This document shows, one piece after another, positions 1 through 12,007 of a stretch of DNA of 64,000 bases. The DNA is from Dipteris shenzhenensis. Lineage: Eukaryota > Polypodiophyta > Polypodiopsida > Gleicheniales. Both the position numbers and the translations under genes were made by a program. How positions within the stretch are numbered: the stretch's first letter is position 1; each line of letters starts with the position of its first letter. The DNA lies in NCBI GenBank assembly GCA_047967505.1, contig CM106540.1. The stretch is one strand, 5' to 3'. The notes under the pieces were generated by a model. The model saw only the letters and a list, made by a program, of their open reading frames with translations, was not told the DNA's origin and searched no databases.

Positions 1-1965
1 GGCTACTTGCATGTGCCTTGTCACTACTTTGCATGTGCTTGTATTTGTTTAGGCACTTCTCCATTGTCTTAAATGTATTTGTGGCAATGCTTTATACTAA
101 CATGCTCTTTATTTTGCAATAGTCGTCGATAATTTGTAGACAGGGTGGTCAAATAAGCCTAGAAGACACAAACTTCACATGGATGTGTAGCTAAAGCTAC
201 ACCTATTCTAGGCAGCACAAAACACGAGAAGATTGCTAAGCCAAGCCCACATGGAAAGAGTGTTGAGTTAAGCCCATGGCATGCATGGCAAATTGCATAT
301 AGGTGGCAATGAACTTGCAATTGTCATATATGTAAAAGGTCCATTCAAGCCTCTGCCCTGGTTCAAGATGCCTGCTGGATGAGTATGCGAGTGTCATCCA
401 GATCGACGAAGGAGACTACATAGGTTTGTAGCAGCAGCCAAGCTAGGGGTCATAAATCCTAGTAGTGATAAGGCCATACTGCTTTCGGCTCCACCTGACT
501 AGATTCATCCTGTGTTGCCTCCCCCTCCACCTCACCACATCCCCCAGAACTAGACTATTGAGCACCACGCTCTTGTTCTAGACATGAATGGTGTGTTGGC
601 TCATCCACACAACTATATAGATGAGTTGTGCTAGCCTCCATGGCATCTTCACATGTCCCAAGTTTGAGACTTCGGCCCAGGACCAAATGTCAATGTCACA
701 TTTCTCGTTCTAGAGGATGGGGAGCATTTTTTGCTTTGGGCATAAAAATGGTTTGATGTGTATATATGGAGCTCGCAATGCATGCATAACCTGAAATGGC
801 AGTTTGAACTTTGCTTCCTTGGGTTGGAGCCTCTACTCTTAGGGTGGATGGATCAAGCATATTGTGACACAACGCGTTTCACCTTTTTTGGCGAGAAGCC
901 TATTTTTTTCAAGAACTTGTGGTATTTCTGGCAGCATCATAGATGACATCTGCCCCTGCACATATGCACTGCAATTTTTTGACTAGACATGTAGCACCAT
1001 GGCTATGGCAATGGTTGATGTCAGAGGAGGATCGCTTGCAGTATGCTTCTAGAGATCACTTCAAAGCTTGGAAAGACCCGGATACTTGTTTGTCTCTTAG
1101 TATTATGTTAAACATTCAGGTTATGTGGAGGCAGAGATGTCTACTCCTGCAAGCCTCCAGAGATATGTTAGACCACGGAGCCCCGTCAGTGGCAAGGGGT
1201 AGTACCTTGTACTAAATGATGTTATATATATGTATCATCATTTATGTACTCTATTCATTACACCTCTGAATCAAGTGCTTTGTGAATTGGGTCATGAGCT
1301 ATACTTATTTAGCCATTGGTACATAGTGGCCGTTTATAGGATTACAAATTGTTTTGTAACCACATTACATAATATTGAATTTTTTCTAGTGTTATTCGAC
1401 TATTGATTTCTACACCATTTACAAGTTAATATGTGTTCCCTTGTTGTTGATAGCTTGGTGTTTCTCATTATAGTTGGATTTGCAATTCATGAAATAAGTG
1501 TTGAATGATTAGATTACTTCCAAATATTGGTAGTATTGCATCCTTAAGCACTACATTGCACAAGTCTGTATTGGGTTTAGGGTGCACACTAGCTCCTTTG
1601 AATTGATGATCACAGCATATATCATGTAACACTTTCATAGCATGTAACATGTAACACTTTCATAGCCTTCAAGTGATTGATCCATTGTACAACAATTTTG
1701 TGTAGAGCAAATTTAAGTATTATTCTTTTGTGGAAAGATGTGCCTAGAGATGGAGGATGTATACTCACTCATCAGATTTCCAAAGTTCATGATATGTAAA
1801 AGTAGCATAAAGAAACAATAGTATAAGTTGGGTAAGACCAACCGTTCTAATATATGTTTTTATTCCAGCCCCAAATATCCAATATTATCATTTTTTTAAT
1901 TGTATATCATGTGAAATACAGTCAACAGGCCCTAAAAAGTAGATTAAACCACTCAAATTTCATAA
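1..1965. other. unassigned sequence, no gene recognised
   Basis: I see no recognisable gene, RNA or mobile-element signature here. Two short adjacent open frames on the plus strand (758-946 and 943-1215) are tryptophan-rich and look like decayed coding sequence, but I cannot match them to a family. They could be transposase remnants or chance. The rest is mixed-composition DNA with scattered stops. Confidence 0.4.
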
Positions 1966-2099
1966 AGCACTTGCAAGCAGTCACAAAGCACTTCAAAGCA
2001 GTCACAAAGCTCTTCGAAGCAATCAAAAAGCACTTCCAATCAGCCCACAAAGCACTTCCAAGCAGTCCAAATCACTTCCAAGCAGTCACAAAGCATTGA
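1966..2099 (+). repeat. 21-bp minisatellite, about 6-7 copies
   Basis: Degenerate tandem copies of a 21-bp unit close to AGCACTTCCAAGCAGTCACAA run head to tail. Because 21 is divisible by three, the array stays open in one frame and would encode a seven-residue repeat (pattern KHFQAVT). That openness follows from the period and is not evidence of a gene. Related CAAAGCA words continue more sparsely to about 2300. Confidence 0.75.
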
Positions 2100-2415
2100 C
2101 CAAAGCATTCACTATTATCATCCATTATAAAGATCATGTTCCAAAAGCAATTTAGTTTGTGTTTGTACATGGGTCCACATGACCTCAACTAGTCAAAAAG
2201 CACTCTCAAATCATGCCTAAAACACTCTCTAGCTTCGAAGAATTCTTATTATGGACCCTAGTAGCCATAAATCATTTCCAAATAAGTCAAAAAGCATATC
2301 AAACCATAGCAATCTAAGAAGCCATAGAATTCCTCTAGCATAATGAATTGCAAAAAAGCATTGTTGTATATATTGGAAGTACCCCCAATAGTAGTGCCCT
2401 AAAAGCTACACAGCA

Positions 2416-4389
2416 GTGAGCACACCAGACCTTAGGTTCCTTGAGAAGATGGACAGGATGCTTCATGTAGATTTTTTTGCCTATCCTCTTCCGATATACA
2501 TGTTTCTTATCCAATCACAAAATATTAGTGGACCTACAGTGTCCTCTAGTAGTGGTTCACATACTTCACCATGGACAGGTAGATTGAGATCAGGAGAATC
2601 TCCTCAAAGCAATGCAGATAATGGTATGCAGGTATCACGAAAAGGAAAAGAGAAGGTAGATCAGCCCATGTTTGATGTGAATGCAGGTCACTCTTATGTG
2701 GATGGTAAATCCAGTGGCTCAGAACAGAGCATTGATGATGAGTTGGGTATTCCTTCTATTGTTACACCTAGAGTAAGGAAGACCAGGGATGTTTTGAGAG
2801 CACCTGGAAGTGAGCCTATTTTGTGCAGGTCTACCAGAGCTAGGTATCTTGTGGATAGGCTGAAATATGATGGATTTACAGCCATTGACTATGGTCAAAG
2901 TGATACAGGAACTAGAACCCACTTCTTTTGAGCAAGCCATGGGAAAAGAAAAATGGGAGAAAGCCATGGATGAAGAAATGGATGCCTTGGAAGCAAATGC
3001 TACATGGGAATCGGTGCCTTTGCCTAAAGACAAGAATGCAATTGGCTATAAGTGGGTTTATTAGGTGAAGCACAATGCAGATGGTTCTGTGAATAGATAC
3101 AAGGCAAGATTAATTGTCAGGGTTATGCACAGACATATGGCATTGATTATGAAGAAACATTCAGTCCAGTTGCAAGGATGGCAACCGTAAGAGCAGTCAT
3201 TGCTATGGCTGCATCAAAGGGATGGTCTTTACATCAGATGGATGTAAAGAATGCCTTCTTGCATGGTGATTTGCAAGAAGAGGTCTTTATGGAGCAGCCA
3301 CCAGGTTATGTTCATGCTGTTCATCCTAAGTTTGTTTGCAAGTTGAAGAAAGCCTTGCATGGCTTGAAGCAAGCACCTAGAGCATGGTCTGACAAGATAG
3401 GACACTATCTTGTCACTATTGGCTTTTAGATTTCCAAGGCAGATTTCTCACTTTAAGTGAGAAAAACAGAGAAAGGTATTATGCTGGTTGTCATTTATGT
3501 TGATCATTTGATCATCACAAGTGATAGTGATGAAGATATCCTTCATGTGAAAATGCTACTAAAGCAGAAGTTTGAGATGAAGGATTTGGGAGAGCTGCAT
3601 TATTTCTTGGGCATTGAGGTGATTAGATCACCAAGTGGGATACGACTCTTGCAGAGGCAGTATGGATTGGACATGCTGTCCAAATATGGGATGATAGGCT
3701 ATAAGCCTATTTCAGTTCCTTTGGAGTAGAATGTGAAGCTAAGCACAGATGCAAGTGAGCTTCTAGAAGACCCTACTATGTACAGACGCATAGTAGGAAG
3801 TTTGATTTATATGACTATTACCAGGCTAGATTTGAGCTATGCTATTGGATTGGTATGTCAGTTTATGCAGGCTCCAAGGAAACCGCGTTTGGATGCGGCT
3901 AGATGCATACTCAGGTATGTGAAGTCCACATGGCAGTATGGACTATTTTATGAGAATGGGGTTCAGATACAGTTGCATGGATACACTGATGCTGATTGGG
4001 CTGGTAGTATTTCTGATAGACGATCTACTAGTGGATATGTGTTCTCTTTTAGGAGTGCTGCAGTCACTTGGAGCAGCAAGAAACAGCCTATAGTTGCCTT
4101 GTCGAGCACAGAGGCTGAGTACAGGGGTGCAGCAATGGCTGCATGTGAGGTAGCTTGGTTGCATAAGCTACTTTATGATATGCATCAATCTACAAATATT
4201 GTCATTTATTGTGACAACATGAGCAGTATACACTTGGCAAATAACCGAGTCTATCATGCTAGAAAAAAGCACATTGAGGTGCATTATCACTATGTGCAGG
4301 AGAAGGTTTTACTAGGTCTTATTGATCTAGTTTATGTCAGCACAGAGGATCAGGTAGCTGACATATTCACGAAGGCATTGGGCGTAGAG
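2416..4389 (+). pseudogene. Ty1/copia pol remnant (RT and RNase H), 5'-truncated
   Basis: This is the 3' half of a Ty1/copia polyprotein, broken by several stops (for example near 3062, 3429 and 3729) and frameshifts. In order: an integrase-RT linker with the RSTRAR box (about 2830); the RT start (AMDEEMDALEAN, about 2960); the RT core (WSLHQMDVKNAFLHGDL, about 3225); and RNase H with STSGYVF, ALSSTEAEYRGAA and DNMSSIHLA (3960-4270), ending at the VADIFTKALGVEK box. The RT catalytic YVDD is changed to YVDH (about 3500), a missing key acidic residue. Gag, protease and most of integrase are absent. The frame is cut at 4389 by a nested LTR element and resumes after 7028. Confidence 0.93.
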
Positions 4390-4394
4390 AAGCT
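4390..4394 (+). repeat. target-site duplication AAGCT (left copy)
   Basis: AAGCT directly precedes the left LTR (which starts TGAGAAATC), and the same five bases follow the right LTR at 7029-7033. Five base pairs is the usual length for LTR-retrotransposon integration. Removing the element plus one copy restores the host copia reading frame. Confidence 0.95.
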
Positions 4395-4742
4395 TGAGAA
4401 ATCGGGGGATCGAGCTCTCCTAGTCATGAGAAAACATCCTAATACAACACTAATCTAAGGAGGATGCAACCTAAGTGCAAACATGATGAAGAGAGTGCTC
4501 ATGACATGTACCTCAAGTCAATTAGGTTCCAAGATAGATTAGCTTGGACTCATAAAGAGAATCTTGAGATAGTGCAAAGTGCTTGATTGATATTACTTCA
4601 AATGAACCTTCCTTTTATAGGTGAGGGTACTTACATCCATTTGCTTGCTCACATGTGGGATATCTCCTCCATGCCATGTGGCAGCTTGCCCTTTACACAT
4701 ACCTTTGCTCTACAAGTGCTCATGGCACCACAACTCTCAACA
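4395..4742 (-). repeat. LTR of nested element (3' LTR in element orientation)
   Basis: This 348-bp copy begins TG and ends CA. It aligns without gaps to 6681-7028 at a constant offset of 2286 bp, with about six substitutions. It sits beside the polypurine tract, so in the element's own (minus) orientation it is the 3' LTR. Confidence 0.95.
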
Positions 4743-4900
4743 CCTCCCCTTGGTGCCATGATCCTTTGGCTACTGCAAGGTGGTTAGATGTTACATTCCA
4801 TCACCTCCCCTTAGTGCATGCATTGCTACTTAAGGTGGTCAAGTGTGGTTTTTACATGTCAATACCTCCCCTGGGTGCTTTCATAGCTACTCTCAGGTGG
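4743..4900 (-). repeat. three polypurine-like repeats next to the 3' LTR
   Basis: Three degenerate units of about 60 bp each begin with CCTCCCCT followed by a GGTGC-like word (plus strand; starts near 4743, 4804 and 4866). On the coding strand of the element each reads as a polypurine tract of the AGGGGAGG type. Only the first abuts the LTR. The others are candidate secondary plus-strand primers or relics of a duplicated PPT. Confidence 0.6.
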
Positions 4901-6668
4901 TCAGGCTTGATTTCAAACATATGGGCAAGGTTGGCAAGGATTTTACTTTTCAATGCTTCATGTCGATGTCGTTGTCTTCTTCTCTTAACTTAGCTTGATG
5001 CATGATGCTTTGTTCTTCCATGTGCCTTAATGCTTTATGTGTGGATGCCATGTTTCGGGCTATGGTTATCTCATACACTTGTGCTTTTGGCTTGCTTTTT
5101 ACATCGATGTCTGCATTCATGCTTTGCTTTTCCAATTGTTGCAAAGGTCTTACCAATTGATTTCTTTCAATATTGGCAGTGTCTAATTGCATACAATGAT
5201 TTTGATCTGACAAGTGCGTGGCGCTTAAAAAGATGATCACTTTTCCTTTTTGGAGCGTGTCCAAATTCTTCTTGGATTGCAAGTTATGGCTTGTCGAAGA
5301 TTCTGTGAAGAAGAGAGGCCTTTGATGATGTGGCACAGGGATTCACATGCTGAATTCCATGCTGTGCTTAGCAAGAGGTTACTATGCTGAGGAAGCCCTA
5401 TGCCACGTGGCACACTTTTAACTAAATTGAATCAACCCAGAGTTCAAACAAACCTAACTATGGTTAAGTGTGAGTTACTTGACTTGGGTCCTATGTGCCA
5501 TGTGGCAAGCTACTGACCATGCTTCACTAGCCCGTGGTAAATTTGACTCGGCGTTAAGTTTGCTTGGGTTAACTTTACCCAAGGTGCCACGTGTCAAAAC
5601 ACTGAGTACTATGGGGGAGGATAAGGTTTCGAGTGTTTTATTTTTTCGTTTCTCTGTCGTCGTCGCTGGTGCTGCGACCCGATTTGATACTTCCTTCGAG
5701 CTGCTCTTTGCTTCATGCAGTCGAGTTCTAGCGAGGCTTTTGGAGTGGACGTCGATTGGAGAGGTCTATTGAAGGAGCGTAGCTCGCTGTTAGAGCTATG
5801 GCACTAGAGGCTCAGGGCGATTGTGGAGATGGCTCGTGATGCTATCTTCAGAGTTCGGTGCTCATAGGAATGAGCTATCTGAGCATTGTGCTGCCCGTGT
5901 GCTTGGAGCGGCTCGTCTAAGGAAGGCTGAGCAGAATATCGTTGTTGTGATGGACTCGAGTAGCCGTTTGGTAATGGAGAGGCTTTGGGTGTTTAATGCT
6001 TTTACAGCATTTCGCCTTCGCTGTGTTGCAAGGCGGGAGCTGTGAGCCGAATGTATGAGCATGCTGTAGCTAACGTGGTTGTCTGCTGTTGCAGGTTGGA
6101 GACATTCGGGGCTGCTGCGTCGCTTGATGCGGCAGAAGGGCCAATGCTGGCTACAGACAAGGAGCCGGGCAAGAAGCTGTAGTCACTAGAGCATTGCGGG
6201 TGCAGCCAAAGTTCGACTGTGGCAATTATGCTTGGCATATTAGTCAACGGCTGCTGTTGGCGCTTGCCTTGCCTCCCTGCTTTTATTTGCTAGCTGCTTC
6301 ATTTCTTGCCTAACTTCGACAGTCCGTCCAAATCGATGAATCCAAGGAGGGATTGATTTCTTTTTCCGTGTCTCTTTCCCTTCTATCAATCCTTCTGAGA
6401 GCTGCCTCTTAAACAGATGTGGTTGTTCTATAGGACACAACTTTTCAACTCACAACAAAAATCCATGAAAAAGAGAGGTCATTCTCGCTCAAGTCTCATG
6501 AAAGAATGTAGTCAACTTCAAAATGCAATAGCTCCACTAGAGGAGAAGAACTGAGAGTTTCTTGAACCAAAAGGAAAGTATTTTCACCCTCTACAACATG
6601 AGATAGGAGAGAGAAATATGAGCAATACTAATGAACTAAAAAACTATGCTAGGAGAGCAAGACCTAGA
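4901..6668. other. internal domain of the nested element, no retroviral genes
   Basis: This stretch carries no gag, protease, RT, RNase H or integrase motif. Its composition changes near 5600-6250, where CG-containing, codon-like DNA (for example TCGTCGTCGCTGG) replaces the AT-rich context. That could be a captured piece of host gene, but no open frame here matches a family I know. The short ORFs on both strands are not supported as genes. Confidence 0.5.
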
Positions 6669-6680
6669 GCTCTGATACCA
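6669..6680 (-). other. primer binding site (initiator Met tRNA)
   Basis: GCTCTGATACCA on the plus strand is the complement of TGGTATCAGAGC, the standard plant copia-type PBS complementary to the 3' end of initiator methionine tRNA. It directly abuts the LTR at 6681 and fixes the minus orientation of the nested element. Confidence 0.92.
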
Positions 6681-7028
6681 TGAGAAATCAGGCGATCGAG
6701 CTCTCCTAGTCATGAGACAACATCCTAATACAACACTAATCTAAGGAGGATGCAACCTAAGTGCAAACATGATGAAGAGAGTGCTCATGACATGTACCTC
6801 AAGTCAATTATGTTCCAAGATAGATTAGCTTGGACTCATAAAGAGAATCTTGAGATAGTGCAAAGTGCTTGATTGATATTACTTCAAATGAACCTCCCTT
6901 TTATAGGTGAGGGTACTTACATCCATTTGCTTGCTCACATGTGGGATATCTCCTCCATGCCATGTGGCAGCTTGCCCTTTACACATACCTTTGCTCTATA
7001 AGTGCTCATGGCACCACAACTCTCAACA
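6681..7028 (-). repeat. LTR of nested element (5' LTR in element orientation)
   Basis: This is the second 348-bp LTR copy, starting TGAGAAATC and ending CTCAACA. It is followed by the right target duplication AAGCT (7029-7033) and flanked inside by the PBS. In element orientation it is the 5' LTR and would carry the promoter; I did not identify a convincing TATA box in it. Confidence 0.94.
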
Positions 7029-7033
7029 AAGCT

Positions 7034-7090
7034 GTGCAAGTTCAGAGACCTGCTTGGTATGCAGGAATTGGGATTGAGCTCGAGGGGGAG
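7034..7090 (+). pseudogene. C-terminal tail of the interrupted copia pol plus polypurine tract
   Basis: Reading resumes in the same frame as 4389. The codons for VEK before the insertion continue as LCKFRDLLGM and reach the conserved end box with SSRGSVE. The purine tract CGAGGGGGAG (7081-7090) lies directly before the TGTTGAG that starts the 3' LTR. This agreement of frame, motif and TSD proves that the 2416-4389 and 7034-7090 pieces are one element. Confidence 0.9.
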
Positions 7091-7500
7091 TGTTGAGATA
7101 TCGAGCTCCACTCGTGATATGCCAGGGTGACCATTGTACATTTATGTCACCGACTTGTTAGCTGCAGATGTAGTTGGTACACTGCCCATGAATAATAGCT
7201 GGATGATAGCTATCCTTATGTACTCTAGTTCGTGGCTCGGTTAGTATGCCACCTTAGTTAGCTGAGTTTGGTTTGAGACCCACATATAGGGTTCTTCTAT
7301 TTCTTTGTACTAGAGTTCTTTTGGCTTTCACAACTAAAAAGAGGAAAACTGTTTTTAGCCTCCACCTTTGTGTGTATTCCCCCATTGTGCATGTGAGAAA
7401 GCCGCAAGTGAGACTCCTTCCTTCTCTCCCACTATCTTCAGAGAGAGAGAGAGAGAGAGAGAGCTTGCAATGAGAAACACGAAGGTTGCAGACCAAGAAA
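7091..7500 (+). repeat. 3' LTR of the host copia element (right edge uncertain)
   Basis: The LTR starts TGTTGAGATATCGAG right after the polypurine tract. No second copy exists in the window because the 5' end of the element is truncated, so the right edge cannot be fixed by alignment; 7500 is a guess. A CATATAGGG box near 7285 and a (GA)12 tract at 7440-7463 lie inside, as is usual for the U3/R part of copia LTRs. Confidence 0.6.
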
Positions 7501-9076
7501 CACAGGAAAGAGCTTGTAGGCAATGGAGACACACTCGAGGGAGAGACAGAGTAGTCAAACATGCTTTCGTTGTAGCTGAGGTAGTTACAAGGTCGTTGCA
7601 AGCAAGTGGATGTGGGACATGGGATCTTGCACGTCCTAATTTTTTAAACTCTCAATTACATTTCGAACGTGCTTGTACAAGCACTCAAAAAGCATTGTCC
7701 ATGGACACTGCTTAGTGGTCCAACCAAACATGCATACACCCTAAAATAACAGATGGAGAATCACACTAAGGGATTTCCAAGTATAAAAGAACCAAGTCTT
7801 TTTATTTATTTCTAGCTCTCCAAAGCCCAAAACCTTGCCTTTGCCTCTTTCACTAGCATCTTCCTTCATCACACAACTCTTGTATAATGCATTCATCTCT
7901 TCATGCATATCTTTTTGCCATTTCTCACTTCTGAAATGCATATTAAATAGGAATGCCCTTTTATGTGCACAATGGTTGTCATAGTTTGTGCTTTCTTGTT
8001 TTTGGTGTCTAAACTACATCTTCAAATATGCTCACTCTTACTAGTTGTCCTAATGTGTGCTTTCTCTTACATAGTGATAATTTGTGCTTTGTAAGTGGAC
8101 TGCATTTCCATAGGCACCTAGGGGTCTTTTAATTCCTCCTTTAGCCATGTCTTATAATTAAAAGCCTTTGATTTATGATTCATCTAAAGGTCCTCCTTTA
8201 GCCACATATCACAAGTATAAAAAAGCTTGGCTTTTGATGAAAAGTATGCTAACATTTTCCATTAAGAAATCTATATAAGAAGAGGGTGATGATTGCTAAA
8301 AATCAAGGAAACTTTGGATGCTACTATTTGTTACAATTTATATTGAGGTAAGTCATCAAGTGGTCTTCTTTCTTTTCCTTTATGTTCTATTTTCCTAATA
8401 TGGCTGATGCACCAATATAGATCAGAGAAGTGTTAGTCTTTTTGCCAGAATTATGATTCACAACTTTCTTAACTGATTAGCCCTATCTTGCATACAATGT
8501 TGTCTCTACAAAGCTATCATGGTTATTTGTCTCTAATTCAGAGAATTGATCTTGGATTGTAGTAGCTATCTCTCCACAATGATCCATTTGTGAGTTTATG
8601 CTAGAAATCCTCAACACTCTTGCGTGTGTCTCCAAAATTCAAGATAGAGCAAAACTATCATAAAAATCAATTGAGTTTAGCTTCTCTATGCTTCCACGTA
8701 ACTACTAAGTATAGTAATAAGTTTCTAATGGACATGTCAATGCTTCTTCAAGAGCATTGATTAGTGTCATGACAATGTTTTTGTATTTTCTAGAAGTAAG
8801 TTGCTTGATTGACCTATGATGGCAACTTGATTACATGATTTGAGCCATAGTTTTGACGTATCAACACTTTCTTTGATCTACTTAGATCATGAATGATTAA
8901 TGAATGAAAGCCTTCATGGATTCTATATTTGTGTACCACTTCTTCACTCCCTTAGCCTATCTCTCTCTCACACTCACACCATGTTTCTAACAGGGTATCA
9001 AAGCAAAATTAGGGTTAGGTAATAGATGACATGGCAAGCCAAGCCTTTTATTGACTCAACACAAAAATGCATATTA
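7501..9076. other. non-coding stretch with copia scraps and a possible LTR edge
   Basis: Mostly AT-rich DNA without open frames. Two small signals stand out. On the minus strand at about 7835-7945, a patch reading EKWQKDMHEEMNALYKS resembles the start of a copia RT domain. At 8981-9005 (plus) the sequence TTTCTAACA followed by GGGTATCAAAGC looks like a copia LTR end joined to a decayed initiator-Met PBS (canonical TGGTATCAGAGC). Neither is enough to define a whole element. Confidence 0.4.
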
Positions 9077-9364
9077 TCATTGATCATCATCTACCACCTC
9101 AGAGAGGGATACATCATGCAAGGTTTCTAATAAAGCTTGTTGCTCATGTCCAGTAGATGTGGCATAAATATTCTTGAGCTTGTCTTGGGTCTCCTTGGCT
9201 GAAGTAGTGTGGTCAACTTGATGAAGCAATTTGTTGGCCAACCTCACACCAATAAGCGCCATTGCTTTGTCACTGTGCTCATCCCTAGCTGAGAGTGGTG
9301 GTGATGTGTCTTCACCATGAGGATGAGGCTCCATAGTACCAATCTGAGGTAGCAAAGCCGGCAA
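9077..9364 (-). pseudogene. Ty1/copia gag fragment
   Basis: A 95-codon minus-strand frame reads like the gag (UBN2) region of copia elements: a DKAMALIGVRLANKLLHQVD helix followed by SAKETQDKLKNIYATST. The CCHC knuckle and protease are absent, so it is a fragment. It lies downstream, on the same strand, of the Ty3 gag/protease relic but belongs to a different superfamily. Its orientation is opposite to that of the possible copia LTR end at 8992, so the two probably do not belong together. Confidence 0.55.
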
Positions 9365-9466
9365 GCTAAATCAAAGAGCAGCAAGTAGATGCCCCAAAAT
9401 GCAAAAAAGAGCCAAGGGAAGAGCACTTGTGGGCATGGAAAGCACTTCAAGCAAATCCAAAACTGA

Positions 9467-12007
9467 TTAGGCAGCTCTTTGGAGTGTTTCAAAATGAAAT
9501 AGTAGGCTTCCACAATGCAGACCTATTGTTGTACAAATTTTTTCAAAGAGATCCTCAGAGAGGATGTTCACTCTTGAACCTCCATCAACTAGTACCTCAG
9601 GGATCCTTTGCCTTTTATAATCCACATCTATGAGTGGGACTTGATAATCCACATCTTCAATATTGGATGTGTAGATGTCGGGGGTTTCCTCTTCATCACT
9701 CTGTGGCTGATTTGTGGATAGAGGATTGTCGGTAAAATGCAAATTCTAACATAATTGATGCTTAAAAGCTGGAACAAGATTCCTAAGTTGATCCAATGTT
9801 ATTTGAACTTTGGAGTCCAAAATCTCTCTAAAGAAGAGTGTGGGATCTTCCTTTTCATGCTTGTCCTTTTCCTGTATCTGACTTCTATTTTTGAGCGTGA
9901 TGTCTGGAATTGGAACTATTTGTCCCTCTGTGATTTTTGTCATCTTGACTTTGTCACCAAATCTTATTTGTCTTTTGGAATATATCTCGGGTTGGATGAA
10001 GCTTGTACTCTTGTTTGTGTGTCTGGGGTCTTGTTAAATTGTTGTATGTTGCCATGCTGAAGTTGACTAGTTGTGGCTTGATCTAGGATGTTTCCTATCG
10101 GAAGACTGTCGGACTGTGTTTGGAGTTGTCTGAGGTCGAGCTTAGCCTTACCCTTATTTTGGAGTTGTGATCTTCGTGCTTCTAATGCAGTATTATTCTC
10201 CAATATTTGCTTAAGAGCTTGATTTCTGATCTGTGCTTGATTGGGCCAGTTTATTGGCTTTGCTAGCATTCTTGGTGCATCTCCAAGGCAGGACATGGGA
10301 TTTGTATCTTCAGATTTGGTCATTGCCAATGCTTGTATATTACTCTTAATTCTTTGAGTTTGTCGATTGTAATCCTCATTTATAGGATCCAAGTACACCA
10401 TATGAACACCTGGTGGTGGCTGATGTTGCTGATTCTGATTACCTCGTGCATTATAGTTGATATTGGGGATTCCTCTTTCTCCTCGGTGCTTGCACCAAAG
10501 TTCACACTGAGGACCTTGTTTGTGTCCTTCCGTGCCATAGTATGTGCATGGTTGATTTTGGTTTTGCCCTTGTTGATTTTCCCAATTCTGTTGATTGGGT
10601 CTTCTTGGTTGTGGATTGTTATATCTCTGTGGTCCTTGGGTTGCCTACTGCAATCTAATTGGCTACCATAGGTGGGGCTTGGTTGTTTGAGTTTTGTACA
10701 CGAGGAGGAACTCTTCCCCTGTAATTTGGATTATACTAGCATCTTTCTTTCTCATGATTGTCCTTCCCACAAAATGCACACAAGAAATTTTAGGTGGAGG
10801 TGGGGGCGTTTTCAAAATTTCCAATTGCTCTTTGATCATTTGCTCTAACTTAGAGAGCTTGTCTATTTTCTTCTTGCCTTTTGATTTTTCTTTGTCCTTG
10901 CTCTATTTTTTCTTTTTCTTGGATGTCTCTTCCTCTTCACTCTCTTCGTCTGATGTGTCATTTGCTATTACATCACTTTCCTCTTCTTCTACATCAGTAT
11001 CTGTTTCTATCTCAGAATCTGTGTCAGAGTCAGAATCTCTTTTCTTCTTTTGTTTTTTGGACCTTGGCTTAGTGCCAAGTCTTATTTTTTCTCTTTGTGC
11101 GCATCAACCATGTTGTTGAAATCATTTACTCCTCCAAGCTGATCTCTACTAGCTATTGCTGTTCGTAATTCCTTGTCGAGTCCTTTACAAAAATAATCTT
11201 CCAACTTCTCATCAGTGGGTTGTTGATTGTTTGTCAACCTCTTGTTTAGATTTCTGAACATCTATGCATAGTCTTCAACTAATAGATGTTTTTGCTTCAT
11301 ATTTCAAAGCTTCTTGAGTATGTCTTTTGGAGTTTTTTCTTTACGAAAATGACTTAAAAAGGCAGTTTTCAATTCATCATAAGATTGAAAATGAGATACA
11401 CAATATTGCATAAGCTAATTCATTGCCTTACCATTAAATGTTGCTGCAAACTGCTCTTTCTTGGTGAGGTCCAACAGTTGTTCGAATCCACTTGTAGCCC
11501 ATCTTGTCTCAAATCGTTCGACATGATTGTCAGGATCTTGTCCTTTCTTGCCAGTGAATTTAGCTGATTTCACCAAGGGATTTTGCATTCTTGGCTATTG
11601 TTGTGGTCTTTGAGGTGGAACTTGTCTTCTTTTTGGAGGTGGAGGAAGTGGATTGAAGTTGAGTTTCCTTTGAGCTCGTACAAATAAGTGTACTGCAAAA
11701 TTTGTTGCAATACTTCTCTTGATTAATTCTTCAGTAGGTGATTGCACCATCAGTTGGGTAAGTTCGAGTCGTACTTCACTTCTGTGCCATGCACAGGATT
11801 GTCAGAAGAACTTGTTCCACTCAGTGTGTAATCTAGATCATGGAAAATGTCATCCTGATCATCCGTCTGTGTGCTCGCTTCCAGTCTAGCACAATTTCTG
11901 GTGAAGTAGGCATAGCCAATTCGGTGAGGTGACATTTGCTCCTGAGAGTTATCCGACATGGACCAAGGTACTCGCCATGTAAGATAAAAATAGAGCACTT
12001 TTATCAC
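9467..12007 (-). pseudogene. Ty3-type gag and N-terminal protease remnant
   Basis: Reading the minus strand from 12007 downwards: a gag N-terminus (MSDNSQEQMSP); the retrotransposon gag helix region with stops (near 11400-11150, words LSHFRKEKTPKDILKKL and DYFCKGLDKEL); an acidic/lysine-rich linker; a zinc knuckle CAFCGKDNHEKERC (CX2CX4HX4C, about 10735-10775); and a protease start VLVDGGSRVNILSEDLFEKI (about 9535-9600). The protease stops after its catalytic DGGS motif and no RT follows on this strand. Frames change at several points and stops interrupt gag, so it is a pseudogene. The missing rest of the protease has a counterpart on the plus strand at 13876. Confidence 0.85.

Larger units (their letters stand above)
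4395..7028 (-). mobile_element. complete non-autonomous LTR retrotransposon nested in copia
   Basis: The element is bounded by two 348-bp direct repeats and a 5-bp target duplication. Its orientation is minus. A primer binding site matching the initiator-Met tRNA (TGGTATCAGAGC on the minus strand, 6669-6680) abuts the 6681-7028 LTR. A purine tract (CAAGGGGAGG on the minus strand, 4743-4752) abuts the other LTR. The internal 1.94 kb has no gag, RT or integrase homology on either strand, so the element must have been mobilised in trans (LARD/TRIM-like). The LTRs differ by about 6 substitutions in 348 by eye, so the insertion is fairly young relative to the decayed host copia. Confidence 0.93.
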
